A DNA stretch of 64,000 nt from Endozoicomonas sp. G2_1 (GCF_017744155.1 NZ_JAGHQT010000001.1:434001-498000), one strand, 5' to 3'; positions 36,519 to 45,690 are shown, counted from the first letter of the stretch. The notes: generated by a model not told the origin, from the sequence alone. Translations and numbers: made by a program.

Positions 36519-36784
36519 TATACCCAAGCTACCTCAAGATACTTGTTCAGTTGGAATTAAAAACAATTTAGGCAAGGCATTGATTGCAAAGAATGGTTAG
36601 TCCCTTGTTAAAATCAATAACGCAGAATAAATTGTCTTTTAAACCAATCCTTTGGGCGCTTCACAGGGGCTTACTCTCAGCGTTGCAGCTAATTGAAAGG
36701 GAATGACCATTCCTGCTAGCTGCGCCTTGATATTAAGTCCCTGTGAGAGCGCTGAATCATGCATTTTGAGGTGGTTTGGGTATA
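36519..36784. repeat. MITE-like element with imperfect terminal inverted repeats
   Basis: The left end (36519-36542, TATACCCAAGCTACCTCAAG...) and the inverted right end (36761-36784) match at 20 of 24 positions. Both outer ends read TATACCC, so a TA duplication could mark an insertion. The 266-bp interior has no ORF and contains further short inverted segments, for example GGAATGACCATTCC near 36701-36714. It fills the 436-bp gap between the SRPBCC gene and the nitroreductase. Only one copy is in the window, so its status as a dispersed family is inferred. Confidence 0.65.
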
Positions 36785-36837
36785 ATCACCATTAATAATA
36801 AATGGCTTGAGCCATACAAGACAGAATAGGAAAAAAC

Positions 36838-37512
36838 ATGCAAAAGCACGATTGCGATCCACTCACAGATTTTATTGAATACCCAGCCGATGAAATGTTG
36901 CGCCGTTCAGAAGATTTCTACAACAACATTAAGCGCCGCCACAGTATTCGCAAATTCAGTGACCGCCCCGTTGACAGAGCGATTATTGAGAACTGTATCA
37001 AGGCCGCTGGCACCGCACCAAATGGTGCCAACCACCAGCCTTGGCACTTTGCCGCTATCAGCAGCCCAGAGATCAAGCGTCAAGTAAGAGAACAAGCCGA
37101 AGCTCATGAGCGCGGTTTTTATGAAGGACGCGCTGGTGAAGAATGGTTAGAGGCACTAAAACCATTGGGCACCGATGCCGACAAGCCATACTTGGAAATT
37201 GCCCCTTGGTTGATTGCTATTTTTAGCCAGAAAAAAGGCGGCTTGACCATTGAAGAGCAAAACACTAACTATTACGTGCACGAGTCTGTGGGCATTGCCA
37301 CCGGCTTTTTAATCAACGCCTTACACAGTGCTGGTTTGGCGACATTAACCCATACGCCAAAGCCAATGTCGTTTTTGAATAAAATCTGCCAACGTACAGA
37401 TAACGATCGCGCTTACATGTTGCTCATTGCAGGCTACCCTGCGGAAGATGCGACCGTACCGCATCACGCCCAAATCAAAAAGCCACTAAATGATATCGCC
37501 AGCTTTTTGTAA
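36838..37512 (+). CDS. Nitroreductase-family flavoprotein
   Basis: FMN-dependent oxidoreductase of 224 residues. Typical motifs are RRHSIRKFSDRPVDRAIIENCIKAAGTAPNGANHQPWHF (FMN-binding, about residues 31-70), YYVHESVGIATGFLINALHSAGLATLTHTP near 142-170, and LLIAGYPAEDA near 200. The spacing resembles the iodotyrosine-deiodinase-like/BluB-like group, but the substrate cannot be read from sequence. It follows the inverted-repeat element, whose right end is about 50 bp upstream of the start. Confidence 0.88.
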   Translation: MQKHDCDPLTDFIEYPADEMLRRSEDFYNNIKRRHSIRKFSDRPVDRAIIENCIKAAGTAPNGANHQPWHFAAISSPEIKRQVREQAEAHERGFYEGRAGEEWLEALKPLGTDADKPYLEIAPWLIAIFSQKKGGLTIEEQNTNYYVHESVGIATGFLINALHSAGLATLTHTPKPMSFLNKICQRTDNDRAYMLLIAGYPAEDATVPHHAQIKKPLNDIASFL

Positions 37513-37513
37513 C

Positions 37514-38131
37514 CTAACTATCAGATAAATCATTGAGATAGGTCTCAACAAACTGACACAGTTCAGGGAAGAACTGTTCAAAACACGCCTGATACGAGGA
37601 AAAGTGGTCAGCGACTTCTGTACTTGCCCCTGCCAATTGATTCTTAAATCGAATTCTTCGACTAACACCGTTTATCGCACCATCAACTGACGCGAAATGT
37701 TGATACCCCAACAGCCAATCGCCAGCGGCCATGCGCTTTACCATGGTATTCATAGCATTAGGCATAACATCGTAATAGTCGGGAAAAAACGAATAACACT
37801 GGCGACTAAATTCGGCAAGTTCCGCTTGCTGATGAAGCGACCAATGCTTTGTATTAATATCGCGCCAGTTGAGCGCAATCAAATGATCAAAGACAATATC
37901 ACTAATGATACCCGCAAAGCGCTGACGCTCAGGAGTAAGCAATGCTTTGAGCGCTCGAACTTGCGGGTGATTATCGGTGAATTTGTCAATCGCGCGATGA
38001 AGCTTTACGCCGGCAGCAATCTTATTTGGCAAACGTTCAATCGCCTGTCCTTTGATAAAATCGCCCATTAAATTACCGATCATCACATCGGTATCCGCGG
38101 GCGATAGTAGCAAATGAGCGAGGTAGTTCAT
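37514..38131 (-). CDS. acpH: Acyl carrier protein phosphodiesterase (AcpH-like)
   Basis: Removes the 4'-phosphopantetheine arm from acyl carrier protein. The 205 residues start MNYLAHLLLSPADTDVMIGNLMGDFIKGQ, the family signature, with later metal-site-like residues in GVKLHRAIDKFTDNHPQV and IISDIVFDHLIALNW. The length is typical. Its stop converges within a base of the nitroreductase stop. Next upstream is a small zinc-ribbon-like gene 12 bp away, probably in the same operon. Confidence 0.9.
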   Translation of the reverse strand: MNYLAHLLLSPADTDVMIGNLMGDFIKGQAIERLPNKIAAGVKLHRAIDKFTDNHPQVRALKALLTPERQRFAGIISDIVFDHLIALNWRDINTKHWSLHQQAELAEFSRQCYSFFPDYYDVMPNAMNTMVKRMAAGDWLLGYQHFASVDGAINGVSRRIRFKNQLAGASTEVADHFSSYQACFEQFFPELCQFVETYLNDLSDS

Positions 38132-38143
38132 CGCTTTGACGGC

Positions 38144-38383
38144 TTAACTTTCGAAATCAAGGGCTATTGAGGTGCAGCCCTTGGCACAGCAAATTTCTCC
38201 GCCTTCAACAGATTTACCTTGGCGATAAAACGCCAGGGGCTGCTGACAGTTTAAGCAATTGACTGACTTGCCTGCCAACACCTGCTTGATAACATTTTTT
38301 TGCTTGAAAAAAGTATCGCTGCTGGCTTTTTCTAGCCCTTTAAATTGCTGTTTTAGTTGCGTCAGTTGCGCTTGATCAAACAT
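38144..38383 (-). CDS. Small cysteine-motif protein, unknown function
   Basis: A 79-residue protein with CLNCQQPLAFYRQ (residues 43-46 give CxxC) and a second pair in ICCAKGCTSIALDFES, together a likely zinc ribbon. The N-terminal half is helical and charged (QLTQLKQQFKGLEKASSDTFFKQKNVIKQVL). I do not recognise a named family. It lies 12 bp upstream of acpH and 38 bp downstream of the RraB-like gene on the same strand. Confidence 0.7.
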   Translation of the reverse strand: MFDQAQLTQLKQQFKGLEKASSDTFFKQKNVIKQVLAGKSVNCLNCQQPLAFYRQGKSVEGGEICCAKGCTSIALDFES

Positions 38384-38421
38384 CAGCTTTCAACCTTTTC
38401 TTTCAGTTACATCGAATTGCG

Positions 38422-38757
38422 TTAAAAGTAAAAACCGTCAAACTGACCAGCAAAGGTTGGTGCGTGTTCAATTAACAAGCTTTGATAAGCCATAATGTTT
38501 TCATAACTCGGCACCATGAAAGGATAGGCGGTAATTTCCCACGGATGGCTATCACTACCTTGGTATGGACTAAACGATAGCTTTTGATTATTTTCTAATA
38601 ATAGTTGGCCAAACTTTAATGCTTGTTCATCGGTAGGAAAAATAACTGAAAATTCGACTTCTCGCTCTAAACTTAAATCATCCCCTTCAAGCATTCGTTG
38701 CCATAATGCATTGCCAAGTTCATCTTCAGGAAAAAGTGTTAAATCACGTGTGGTCAT
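38422..38757 (-). CDS. RraB-like protein (possible RNase E regulator)
   Basis: About 111 residues from the ATG at 38757 (MTTRDLTLFPEDELG); the frame extends to an ATG at 38790, which adds 11 residues and cannot be excluded. The body (VEFSVIFPTDEQALKFGQLLLENNQKLSFSPYQ ... PWEITAYPFMVPSYENIMAYQSLLIEHAPTFAGQFDGF) has the RraB-family pattern of an acidic N-terminus, a beta-alpha core and an FDGF-type end. RraB inhibits RNase E in E. coli. Whether this divergent member does so is uncertain. Confidence 0.65.
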   Translation of the reverse strand: MTTRDLTLFPEDELGNALWQRMLEGDDLSLEREVEFSVIFPTDEQALKFGQLLLENNQKLSFSPYQGSDSHPWEITAYPFMVPSYENIMAYQSLLIEHAPTFAGQFDGFYF

Positions 38758-38868
38758 AAAATAAATCTGTATAAGTACATCTAACGCCATAGTAACACAA
38801 CAAGAGCTGAGCTTTCACGGCTTTGATTTGTTACAATATACCTTCATTTAACAGTCTAATTTTTACCA

Positions 38869-39780
38869 ATGAGTCGATTTCAATTAACCATTTACATTAA
38901 CGAAGCCACCGACAGGTTAATTGAATTAATAGAGCGCGAACTGCATCACCAATCTGAACAAGTAGAAGAACAAGCCTCGGTTCAAGTATTAAGTAAACAA
39001 GAAATTAAATCCGCGATAAGCAAGGGCGCCCTGTGGTTAACCCGAGCTAACAGCACCCGTCGACTAAGGCGAGTAAAAACCTCATTACAGCCGAAAGATA
39101 AGTTGAGCTTTTACTACAACCTTGACGTTCTTAACAGCACAACCGAACCTGCGCAATTAATTGAAGACTTTGGCGATTACAGTATTTGGTATAAACCCTA
39201 TGGCATGCTTTGCCAAGGCTCAAAGTGGAGTGACCATTGCACGATAAATCGATTTATTGAGATAAATGACTCGTTAAAGCGGCCCGCGTTTATCGTGCAC
39301 CGGTTAGACCGAGCGGCAACGGGCTTAATCATCATAGCCCACAAAAAAAGCGTTGCTAAAGCGCTTAGCCAAATGTTCGAGCGGCGCCAACTTGCTAAGT
39401 ATTACCAGATAATTGTGCACGGACATGCCGAGCTTGAACAATACGTTGTCGATAGCGACATAGATGACAAACCAGCAAAGAGTACGTTTTCACTGCTTAG
39501 TTATCAGTCTGCGCTTGATATGTCTTTGCTATTAGTAAAAATAGATAGCGGCCGCAAGCATCAAATTAGAAAACACGCCGCTAGCATCGGCTTTCCAGTG
39601 GTTGGTGATCGTTTACATGGCAAGCCAACAGCGTCTCAAAGTAATGAATTTGGTGAAGCCCAACCAGATCTGCAACTGTGCGCAGTGAAGTTAGCGTTTA
39701 CTTGTCCATTAACGCAAAAGAATACAATTGTAGAATTACCCGAAGTACTAAAACCTAGTTTAGCCAAACTAACAGACTAA
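38869..39780 (+). CDS. RluA-family rRNA/tRNA pseudouridine synthase
   Basis: Isomerises uridine to pseudouridine in RNA. The catalytic Asp is in FIVHRLDRAATGLIIIAHKK (near residue 147), and RluA motifs YSIWYKPYGMLCQGSKW and SGRKHQIRKHAASIGFPVVGDRLHG follow. The N-terminal 95 residues resemble a divergent S4-like domain (KSAISKGALWLTRANSTRRLRRVKTSLQPKD). The exact RNA target (RluA, RluC, TruC and others) cannot be assigned from sequence. Confidence 0.85.
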   Translation: MSRFQLTIYINEATDRLIELIERELHHQSEQVEEQASVQVLSKQEIKSAISKGALWLTRANSTRRLRRVKTSLQPKDKLSFYYNLDVLNSTTEPAQLIEDFGDYSIWYKPYGMLCQGSKWSDHCTINRFIEINDSLKRPAFIVHRLDRAATGLIIIAHKKSVAKALSQMFERRQLAKYYQIIVHGHAELEQYVVDSDIDDKPAKSTFSLLSYQSALDMSLLLVKIDSGRKHQIRKHAASIGFPVVGDRLHGKPTASQSNEFGEAQPDLQLCAVKLAFTCPLTQKNTIVELPEVLKPSLAKLTD

Positions 39781-39819
39781 CGATTCCAACAAAAATAAGA
39801 ACGAAATAACAAGTCAAAA

Positions 39820-39858
39820 AAAGGCACTGTATTGGTATTAGATAAGTACAGTGCCTTT
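39820..39858. terminator. Bidirectional terminator between the pseudouridine synthase and the DapA-like gene
   Basis: AAAGGCACTGTA (39820-39831) and TACAGTGCCTTT (39847-39858) form a perfect 12-bp stem with a 15-nt loop, with A-runs on the left side and T-rich bases on the right. Confidence 0.75.
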
Positions 39859-39929
39859 CAATTATTTATCCGCCTAACTAAGCGTTAAACAGTAAAACTA
39901 TGCGTTACGCAATAAAACTAAGAGTAAGA

Positions 39930-40847
39930 TTATGCGCAATAGTTAAAATCGTCATCTGCTAATAGTTCAAGCTTATCGCCAAGGTAGTCGCTTTTGGCAA
40001 GCTGTTGCATCAAGGCTAACCCTTGTTCGCGCTCGGCTTGGCTCATGGCGACATAAGGCAAACGGAAGTTAGGCGCAACCGCATCTGTCATCGCCATGAC
40101 AGTATTGAGCGGAATTGGATTTGGTTGACTAAACAACCAGTTCATCAACGGTTTTAACGAGCTATTTAATGCATCTGCATTAGCATCATCCATTAAAGTG
40201 CGCATTAGGCCCGGTACCAAGTTTGAGGTCACAGAGATAACACCGTGAGATTTGTATTGATGGCGGCCAGTAAAACACTCGTCGTCATTACCTGACCAAC
40301 AAGCAATACCTTGTGCTTCATAGTGACCAATACGCTCGTTACCGGCACACTCTTTAATACCAATGAGATTTTTATGACCAGCGAGTGGCTCGATAATATC
40401 TGGACCTAAATCCTGCCCCGTGCGACCCGGAACATTGTAAATAAAGGCTGGGCCAATATCTAAAACACGTTCAAAGTGTTGCTTTAAACCGGCGTCTGAC
40501 GTGCGACCGTAATAAGGGTTAATTTGCAAGGCCGCGTGCATACCTGTTGCAAAACCATTTTCCGTTGCTTTAATCGCTTCACGGGTGTTATTACTGCCGG
40601 TATTACCAACAATAATTAACTCTTTGCCGTACTTGTTGACACTGTGAGCTATCAACATGAGATGCTCTTCCCAGCTCATCAACTGGCCTTCGCCTGTTGT
40701 GCCACCAACAATAATACCATCAACTTTTGCGGCAATTTGTTGCTCAACTAACCAGTCGTATTTAGCTAAGTCGATATCACCTTTTTGATTATAAGGGGTT
40801 TTGATGGCGGTGATTAAACTCGCTTGCTTGATCTGCTCTAGGTTCAT
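39930..40847 (-). CDS. dapA: Dihydrodipicolinate synthase-family aldolase (DapA-like)
   Basis: TIM-barrel lyase condensing pyruvate with an aldehyde; canonical DapA makes 4-hydroxytetrahydrodipicolinate for lysine. The Schiff-base Lys is in LIGIKECAGNER (near residue 161), the Tyr in AFIYNVPGRTG (near 134), and the pyruvate loop is IVGGTTGEGQLMSW. The 305 residues and the NTGSNNTREAI variant place it near the plant-type DapA group. A lysine-independent role is possible because bacteria may have a second copy elsewhere. Confidence 0.85.
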   Translation of the reverse strand: MNLEQIKQASLITAIKTPYNQKGDIDLAKYDWLVEQQIAAKVDGIIVGGTTGEGQLMSWEEHLMLIAHSVNKYGKELIIVGNTGSNNTREAIKATENGFATGMHAALQINPYYGRTSDAGLKQHFERVLDIGPAFIYNVPGRTGQDLGPDIIEPLAGHKNLIGIKECAGNERIGHYEAQGIACWSGNDDECFTGRHQYKSHGVISVTSNLVPGLMRTLMDDANADALNSSLKPLMNWLFSQPNPIPLNTVMAMTDAVAPNFRLPYVAMSQAEREQGLALMQQLAKSDYLGDKLELLADDDFNYCA

Positions 40848-40865
40848 TATTTCGTTTATTCTCTT

Positions 40866-41249
40866 CTAACAGTTGCCGGCTTGTTCGGCAATTCTCTTCA
40901 ACTGATATATTTCTTGAGTGACAATGTGTTGGTATCGAAACACTTGGCCAGTCAATTCAAGAACTTTGTACGCATGATAGTTTTGTTCATCTGCCAAGTC
41001 AGCAGCGTAGTGTTGCTCGTCAACAAACTCACTTTTGGTCATGGTAAAATGAATATCACCCACTAAGCCCCAGTCCCCTAACTCAATAATTTGTTCGGCG
41101 ACTTCTCCTTTGGCGTTTTGGCTGACAAAGGTAAACTCAAAACTGCCGTCTGGAGAAATGTGAGCGTATTCACTGATCTGACAACCATTTTCATCGTATT
41201 CAGTACGATACCATTGTCCTATAAGCATGTCTCGTGAATAGGTGATCAT
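40866..41249 (-). CDS. Conserved hypothetical protein, lipocalin-like
   Basis: A 127-residue soluble protein with no signal peptide. Its pattern MLIGQWYRTEYDENGCQISEYAHISPDGSFEFTFVSQ ... LGDWGLVGDIHFTM resembles small lipocalin-like domains that begin with G-x-W. I do not recognise a named family. It lies 18 bp upstream of the DapA-like gene, probably cotranscribed. No catalytic residues can be named. Confidence 0.6.
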   Translation of the reverse strand: MITYSRDMLIGQWYRTEYDENGCQISEYAHISPDGSFEFTFVSQNAKGEVAEQIIELGDWGLVGDIHFTMTKSEFVDEQHYAADLADEQNYHAYKVLELTGQVFRYQHIVTQEIYQLKRIAEQAGNC

Positions 41250-41537
41250 CTTTAAATTCTTCAGTAATTAGGTATGTGGTTTTCGTTTAAAAATCACACG
41301 ACTTAGTGACAACGCCAGAATAAGCGAAGAAAGCACAATATTAATTTGGCTACAGCCAGTGTGATAGTTAACGATTGCTTGGGCTCGATAATAACATAGC
41401 CCCAAACGTAACTCACCAGTAGATGCGTTGAGAACACGCAAAATTGAGTTTACATTCAGGGCTTCATTGAAGGTTGGTTAATAACCTTCGGTTTGAAATG
41501 CCAAACTACAAGTAAAGTTTACGTAATTGAAGGCTCA

Positions 41538-41891
41538 TTACTTATCCAAACTAAACTGAATAATAAGCAAATCAATGTCTGCATCTGAGTCATTTATTAG
41601 TCCGTGCTCACCATAAGGCTTGTTTTTGATCATATCGCCTTTTTTAACCTTCACTTCTCGATTATCAATAGTCATGGTGCCAGTGCCTGCCAAAATGATG
41701 TACATCTCTTCATTGTTACCATGTTTGTGATAGCCAACAGTGCTATTGGGCGGAATCACTTGCCTATCAATAAAGTCACAGTTGCTAACAAAGTCTGACT
41801 TACTCCATATTTCATATAGTTCGACAGAGCCACCCCCCTCATGAGCAGAGTGTTGTATTTGCTTTTCAGTTTCTAAAAAATTACGAATCAC
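41538..41891 (-). CDS. Cupin-domain protein
   Basis: A single-domain cupin of 117 residues. Motif 1 (VGYHKHGNNEEMYIILAGTGTMTI) provides HxH and Glu metal ligands, and motif 2 (GDMIKNKPYGEHGLIN) the last His. The metal, substrate and reaction are unknown; many such proteins are isomerases or binding proteins. Its start overlaps the end of the upstream hypothetical gene by 11 nt, which suggests translational coupling. Confidence 0.85.
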   Translation of the reverse strand: MIRNFLETEKQIQHSAHEGGGSVELYEIWSKSDFVSNCDFIDRQVIPPNSTVGYHKHGNNEEMYIILAGTGTMTIDNREVKVKKGDMIKNKPYGEHGLINDSDADIDLLIIQFSLDK

Positions 41892-42342
41892 TTGTAATAC
41901 TTCCTGTGGATATATTGTCCCAATAAACTGGCTTTACGTTTGTTGATAACTCACAATGCAAATTACTGCCGCACTGAATGTTTAAATCATTTTGGCACGC
42001 CCAGTTTAAAATATCTTTAAACATGGCTAAACCATAATCATCATATGGTAAATGTATCCACGCCACTGGAGTACCATATAAAAACGCTAAAAACTTTGCT
42101 GCACTGTCACAGTTATAAACAGACGACTGAAGGTTGTTAATAATACAAAAAGAATTAAATTCCGCCTCAGTTATTTCCCCTTCAGCAATTGCAATGATTA
42201 AATTATCAGAATCAACTTTAGAGGGGATATTCGACAAACCTAACACTAGGTCGCCGAAATCATGAGATAATAATTTGCCAAAGTCTGGATCTAGTAGCCG
42301 ATTTGGGCGGGAGTATAATTCTAACTCAAATACTTCATCCAT
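41881..42342 (-). CDS. Hypothetical protein coupled to the cupin gene
   Basis: Unrecognised 153-residue acidic protein without membrane segments or signal peptide. It begins MDEVFELELYSRPNRLLDPDFGKLL, and its C-terminal part (YGTPVAWIHLPYDDYGLAMFKDILNWACQNDLNIQCG) looks like a compact alpha/beta fold. It overlaps the cupin gene by 11 nt, so the two are probably made together. It might be a modifying partner or an immunity-type protein; there is no direct evidence for either. Confidence 0.55.
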   Translation of the reverse strand: MDEVFELELYSRPNRLLDPDFGKLLSHDFGDLVLGLSNIPSKVDSDNLIIAIAEGEITEAEFNSFCIINNLQSSVYNCDSAAKFLAFLYGTPVAWIHLPYDDYGLAMFKDILNWACQNDLNIQCGSNLHCELSTNVKPVYWDNISTGSITSDS

Positions 42343-42482
42343 AAATTTAATCCTATCATGTGTTTAACTTCAGCTTGGTAAAAATTAGAGTGCATTAGTT
42401 ACTAAAACTATTAAAAAACATCACCATTAAGAGCTTATTTAAATAGTAATTTTCGACAGCATGCGTTCTGAGTTTCAGGTAG

Positions 42483-42824
42483 TTAACTCTTTTCTGAGTC
42501 CCGCCACTTCTCCATTTTTGCTAGAATATTTGGATAGCGCCAGCCAGTAATAAATACTATTGGCATGACAAAAACTAAACTGGAAATAACAAGAAATATC
42601 ATTCTTTGCATGTTTGGAATATCAGCTAAAGAATAAGCGTGAAAAAGGACCTGTGCACTTCCTAATGTCACGATAAAACAACCAACAGCAATTAGGTAAT
42701 GAATAAACAGATTTTTAGCCGTTTTACTTTTAGCGATTTGTTTCATTTGCAATCTACAGTGAAGTTCTGTCGCTAAAGCACAAACGATTGCTGAACAAAT
42801 AACTAAAAACACTTCGTAGATCAT
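42483..42824 (-). CDS. Hypothetical inner-membrane protein
   Basis: A 113-residue protein with three or four hydrophobic stretches: YEVFLVICSAIVCALATEL, FIHYLIAVGCFIVTLGSAQVLF, MIFLVISSLVFVMPIVFITGW. It ends in a short charged tail. No family recognised. It stands between the small hypothetical pair and the DUF4097 gene with its own spacing of more than 100 bp on both sides. Confidence 0.55.
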   Translation of the reverse strand: MIYEVFLVICSAIVCALATELHCRLQMKQIAKSKTAKNLFIHYLIAVGCFIVTLGSAQVLFHAYSLADIPNMQRMIFLVISSLVFVMPIVFITGWRYPNILAKMEKWRDSEKS

Positions 42825-42932
42825 TACTGACAGCCTTCCCCGAACAAAGCTTCAAGCTAAAAAACAGTGTACAAAAAAGCCAGTGATAAAACACTGGCTC
42901 AATCTTAGTTTTTTTATAATTTGAATCAATAA

Positions 42933-43733
42933 CTAGTCCGCTTTTAAGCTAATACTGCCATTGACGCTCTCTAGCATAATACGTGCATCGCCGCTGCCAA
43001 CTGTACCTTTTAAGCTACGTCCTGAAAAAAAGCCTTTTTCAGCAACCAAACCAAAGTCATTTTTGATACTGCCGTGGTTGGTATCGGCAACAACTTCAGC
43101 ACTGAGATTATCTGGTACTGATAGCTTAATGCTGCCATTGACCGTGGTGAGTTTAATTTTATCTACCGAGCTCAATTGCTCATAAGATACTTTGACGCTG
43201 CCATTGACAGACTCTAAATCACCGTTGTCGGTTAAACCGTTTGCTTTAATTGAGCCGTTGACTAATTCTGCGCGAATTTCACCGTCAATTCCATTGACGA
43301 CAAGCGAACCATTGACTAAATCAATATCCGTTAACGCCATACCGCGAGGCAATTTTACTTGATAAGTGACTTTAGAGTAATTACCACTTTCACTCCATTT
43401 TGAAGCATTATGGTACTCAGTTTTAACAAAAACCTTGTTGCCCTGCTGACTCATCTGCACCTCAGTTTGCTCGAGTGCTTTTTGACTTTTCGCTGCCTTT
43501 TCTGCAACCACTTCTATAGTATTTCCGGCCCAGCTACTCACTGTGACCTTGCCATTGATGTTTTCCAAAATAAACTGACTACCTTGGTCAACGGTAAAAC
43601 TATCTTTTACTGTTTCACGGCTAACCCCGGCGTCAGCCATTGCTATGCCGGAAACTCCCATAACGACTACTGTTAATGCGATCACGCTTGTTTTTATTGG
43701 TGTTAAAGTCGATGTTAAAAATGTCATTGTCAT
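42933..43733 (-). CDS. DUF4097 exported beta-repeat protein
   Basis: A 266-residue protein with an N-terminal hydrophobic signal (VIALTVVVMGVSGIAMADAG) followed by a run of short repeats around N-G-S-(I/V/L)-K: INGKVTV, VNGSLVV, VNGSIKA, VNGSVKV, VNGSIKL, NHGSIKN, VNGSISL, spaced about 20 residues apart. This predicts a right-handed beta-helix, as in DUF4097 proteins. It is probably periplasmic or surface-attached. Function unknown. Confidence 0.8.
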   Translation of the reverse strand: MTMTFLTSTLTPIKTSVIALTVVVMGVSGIAMADAGVSRETVKDSFTVDQGSQFILENINGKVTVSSWAGNTIEVVAEKAAKSQKALEQTEVQMSQQGNKVFVKTEYHNASKWSESGNYSKVTYQVKLPRGMALTDIDLVNGSLVVNGIDGEIRAELVNGSIKANGLTDNGDLESVNGSVKVSYEQLSSVDKIKLTTVNGSIKLSVPDNLSAEVVADTNHGSIKNDFGLVAEKGFFSGRSLKGTVGSGDARIMLESVNGSISLKAD

Positions 43734-43877
43734 CTTTCCATTTAGTCAATTTACTCACTTAGATGCACCGCCGATAAATAGGGTTTAAACCGAGATTCAA
43801 TTTTCTTTTATTTTTTTACTTCCATATTACCAGTAACTTGCTTAGGCTATCGCCATCACACACGATAACAACAGCTT

Positions 43878-45176
43878 ATGAATGCTCTGAACGTCCAGTT
43901 ATTACTCACCGGCAACGAAATAATGTCAGGCGATGTTGTCGATTCAAACTCAGCGATGATCGCGCAGCAGCTCAAAGATATAGGTATTGAAGTGCGACGC
44001 CGAGTCGCAGTCGCTGACGACTTAACACTGTTAATCAACGAGCTCATCCACCTATCAAAACAAGCTGATATTGTCATCGTTAACGGCGGTTTAGGGCCTA
44101 CAGTTGATGACTTAACCGCTCAAGCCCTTGCGCAAGCCGCGCAAATCCCTTTGGCTGAACATTCTCAAGCACTGGCTCACCTTGAAACTTGGTGCCAACA
44201 ACGAGGTATTGCCTTAAGCGAGCCCAACTTAAAACAAGCAATGTTACCTGAGCACTGCGATTTAGTTGCTAACCGACTCGGCAGTGCTGTAGGTTTTAGC
44301 TTGTCACTTAACCAATGCCTTGTTATCTGTACGCCTGGCGTGCCAAGAGAGTTAGAGGTTATGCTGTCAGAGCAAATCATTCCTCATATTAAGCAATTGT
44401 TACCCGCTCAGCAGCAAAGTAAAACAACACGATTACAAGTATTTGGCTATGGAGAGTCGACGCTACAACAAGTGATTAGCCAGCACTGTCCTGATTGGCC
44501 AGCAGCACTGGAACTGGGTTTTCGCGCAAGTCATCCTATGCTTGAAGTGAAAATTACTAGCCACAGGCAAATTGACAAAGACTTACATCAACACTGGTTG
44601 GAGAAACTCTTGGGCTTGGTCGGCCAGCACCTAGTTAATGTTGTTGAGGATAAGCCAGTTAAGCTTGCGCAAGTTGTTAATAACTTGCTGGCAGAGCAAC
44701 AGCTCAAACTAACGACAGCAGAGTCTTGCACAGGTGGTTTAATTGCCAGCCAAGTCACTCAAATTGCTGGTTCATCTTCGGTTTTTGAAGCGGGTATTGT
44801 CAGCTATGCCAACAATATCAAAGAAAAGTTGTTGTTTGTTCCCGAGCAGGTATTAACTGAATTTGGCGCAGTAAGCGAACAAACCGTAGTTGCCATGGCA
44901 CAAGGCGCACTTGTTCAATCAGGCGCAGATATCGCAGTTGCCGTCTCTGGTATCGCAGGCCCAGGCGGTGGCAGCGAAGACAAACCCGTCGGCACCGTAT
45001 GGCTAGCTTGGGGTGACAAAAACGACATCAAGCGAGTGTGTTTGCGCATTCCTGGGCCAAGAATTCAATTTCAGCAACGCGTCAGTACCATAGCATTAGA
45101 TTTGGTGCGTCGTTGGCTATTAAAATCGAATGAAATGCCGATATATATTAAAGAAAGAGCCATCAACAGCAAGTAG
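43878..45176 (+). CDS. cinA: CinA / nicotinamide-nucleotide amidohydrolase PncC
   Basis: Recycles NMN to nicotinate mononucleotide; the N-terminal MoCF-like part is a pyrophosphatase domain. The two-domain form is 432 residues: QLLLTGNEIMSGDVVDSNSAMIAQQL and VIVNGGLGPTVDDLTAQ at the N-terminus, and the amidase with TTAESCTGGLIASQVT (nucleophilic Ser) and VSGIAGPGGGSEDKPVGTVW at the C-terminus. It is full length with no frameshift. recA, its frequent neighbour in other genera, is not adjacent here. Confidence 0.95.
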   Translation: MNALNVQLLLTGNEIMSGDVVDSNSAMIAQQLKDIGIEVRRRVAVADDLTLLINELIHLSKQADIVIVNGGLGPTVDDLTAQALAQAAQIPLAEHSQALAHLETWCQQRGIALSEPNLKQAMLPEHCDLVANRLGSAVGFSLSLNQCLVICTPGVPRELEVMLSEQIIPHIKQLLPAQQQSKTTRLQVFGYGESTLQQVISQHCPDWPAALELGFRASHPMLEVKITSHRQIDKDLHQHWLEKLLGLVGQHLVNVVEDKPVKLAQVVNNLLAEQQLKLTTAESCTGGLIASQVTQIAGSSSVFEAGIVSYANNIKEKLLFVPEQVLTEFGAVSEQTVVAMAQGALVQSGADIAVAVSGIAGPGGGSEDKPVGTVWLAWGDKNDIKRVCLRIPGPRIQFQQRVSTIALDLVRRWLLKSNEMPIYIKERAINSK

Positions 45177-45332
45177 CGACAGATGATTGACATTGCGTCA
45201 ATATTTAAAACTCTATATATTGTGCGCTAACAGCAAGTTAGGCTGCTTAGTTAAGTTGAGTAGAGGGTTTGCCATTTTGCTCGGGTAAACTATAACTATT
45301 AAGTCAGCATTTACCATAGGTAGGGGACAGTT

Positions 45333-45659
45333 TTGATCGAGAAGAATTACATTACAAGTGGTCGAAATACGATCATTCACAAAGTAAAAAAAATCGACTT
45401 GCTCATCGTTAACGGTGGTCATCAAGTCGTGATTGTGAGCCATCGCGGTTTAGGTAGTTACAATGGCAACGTGCCATTTAAAAAGTCTGAAGCCAAAAAA
45501 GCGTATCAAGAAGTCATTGATTTAGCGTCGATTGAGGTATTTGGTGAAGAGAAAAAGTTACTTTTTGTTCAAGCACTTGACGGCAAAGAGTACAAAGTAG
45601 ACTACACTAAAGAAGGTACACCTAACTTTATCAAAATTCACCAAGACAGCTACATTTAG
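45333..45659 (+). CDS. Conserved hypothetical protein upstream of the DUF342 gene
   Basis: A 108-residue basic protein without membrane segments. It begins at TTG 45333 after a good AGGGGA ribosome site. The sequence alternates strands (DLLIVNGGHQVVIVSHRGLGSYNG, LLFVQALDGKEYKVDYTKEG) around a short helix. No family recognised. It lies 31 bp upstream of the DUF342/FapA gene, so the two may be functionally linked. Confidence 0.6.
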   Translation: MIEKNYITSGRNTIIHKVKKIDLLIVNGGHQVVIVSHRGLGSYNGNVPFKKSEAKKAYQEVIDLASIEVFGEEKKLLFVQALDGKEYKVDYTKEGTPNFIKIHQDSYI

Positions 45660-45690
45660 TCGAGGTTAGGTCATTATAGAGGCAGCAACG

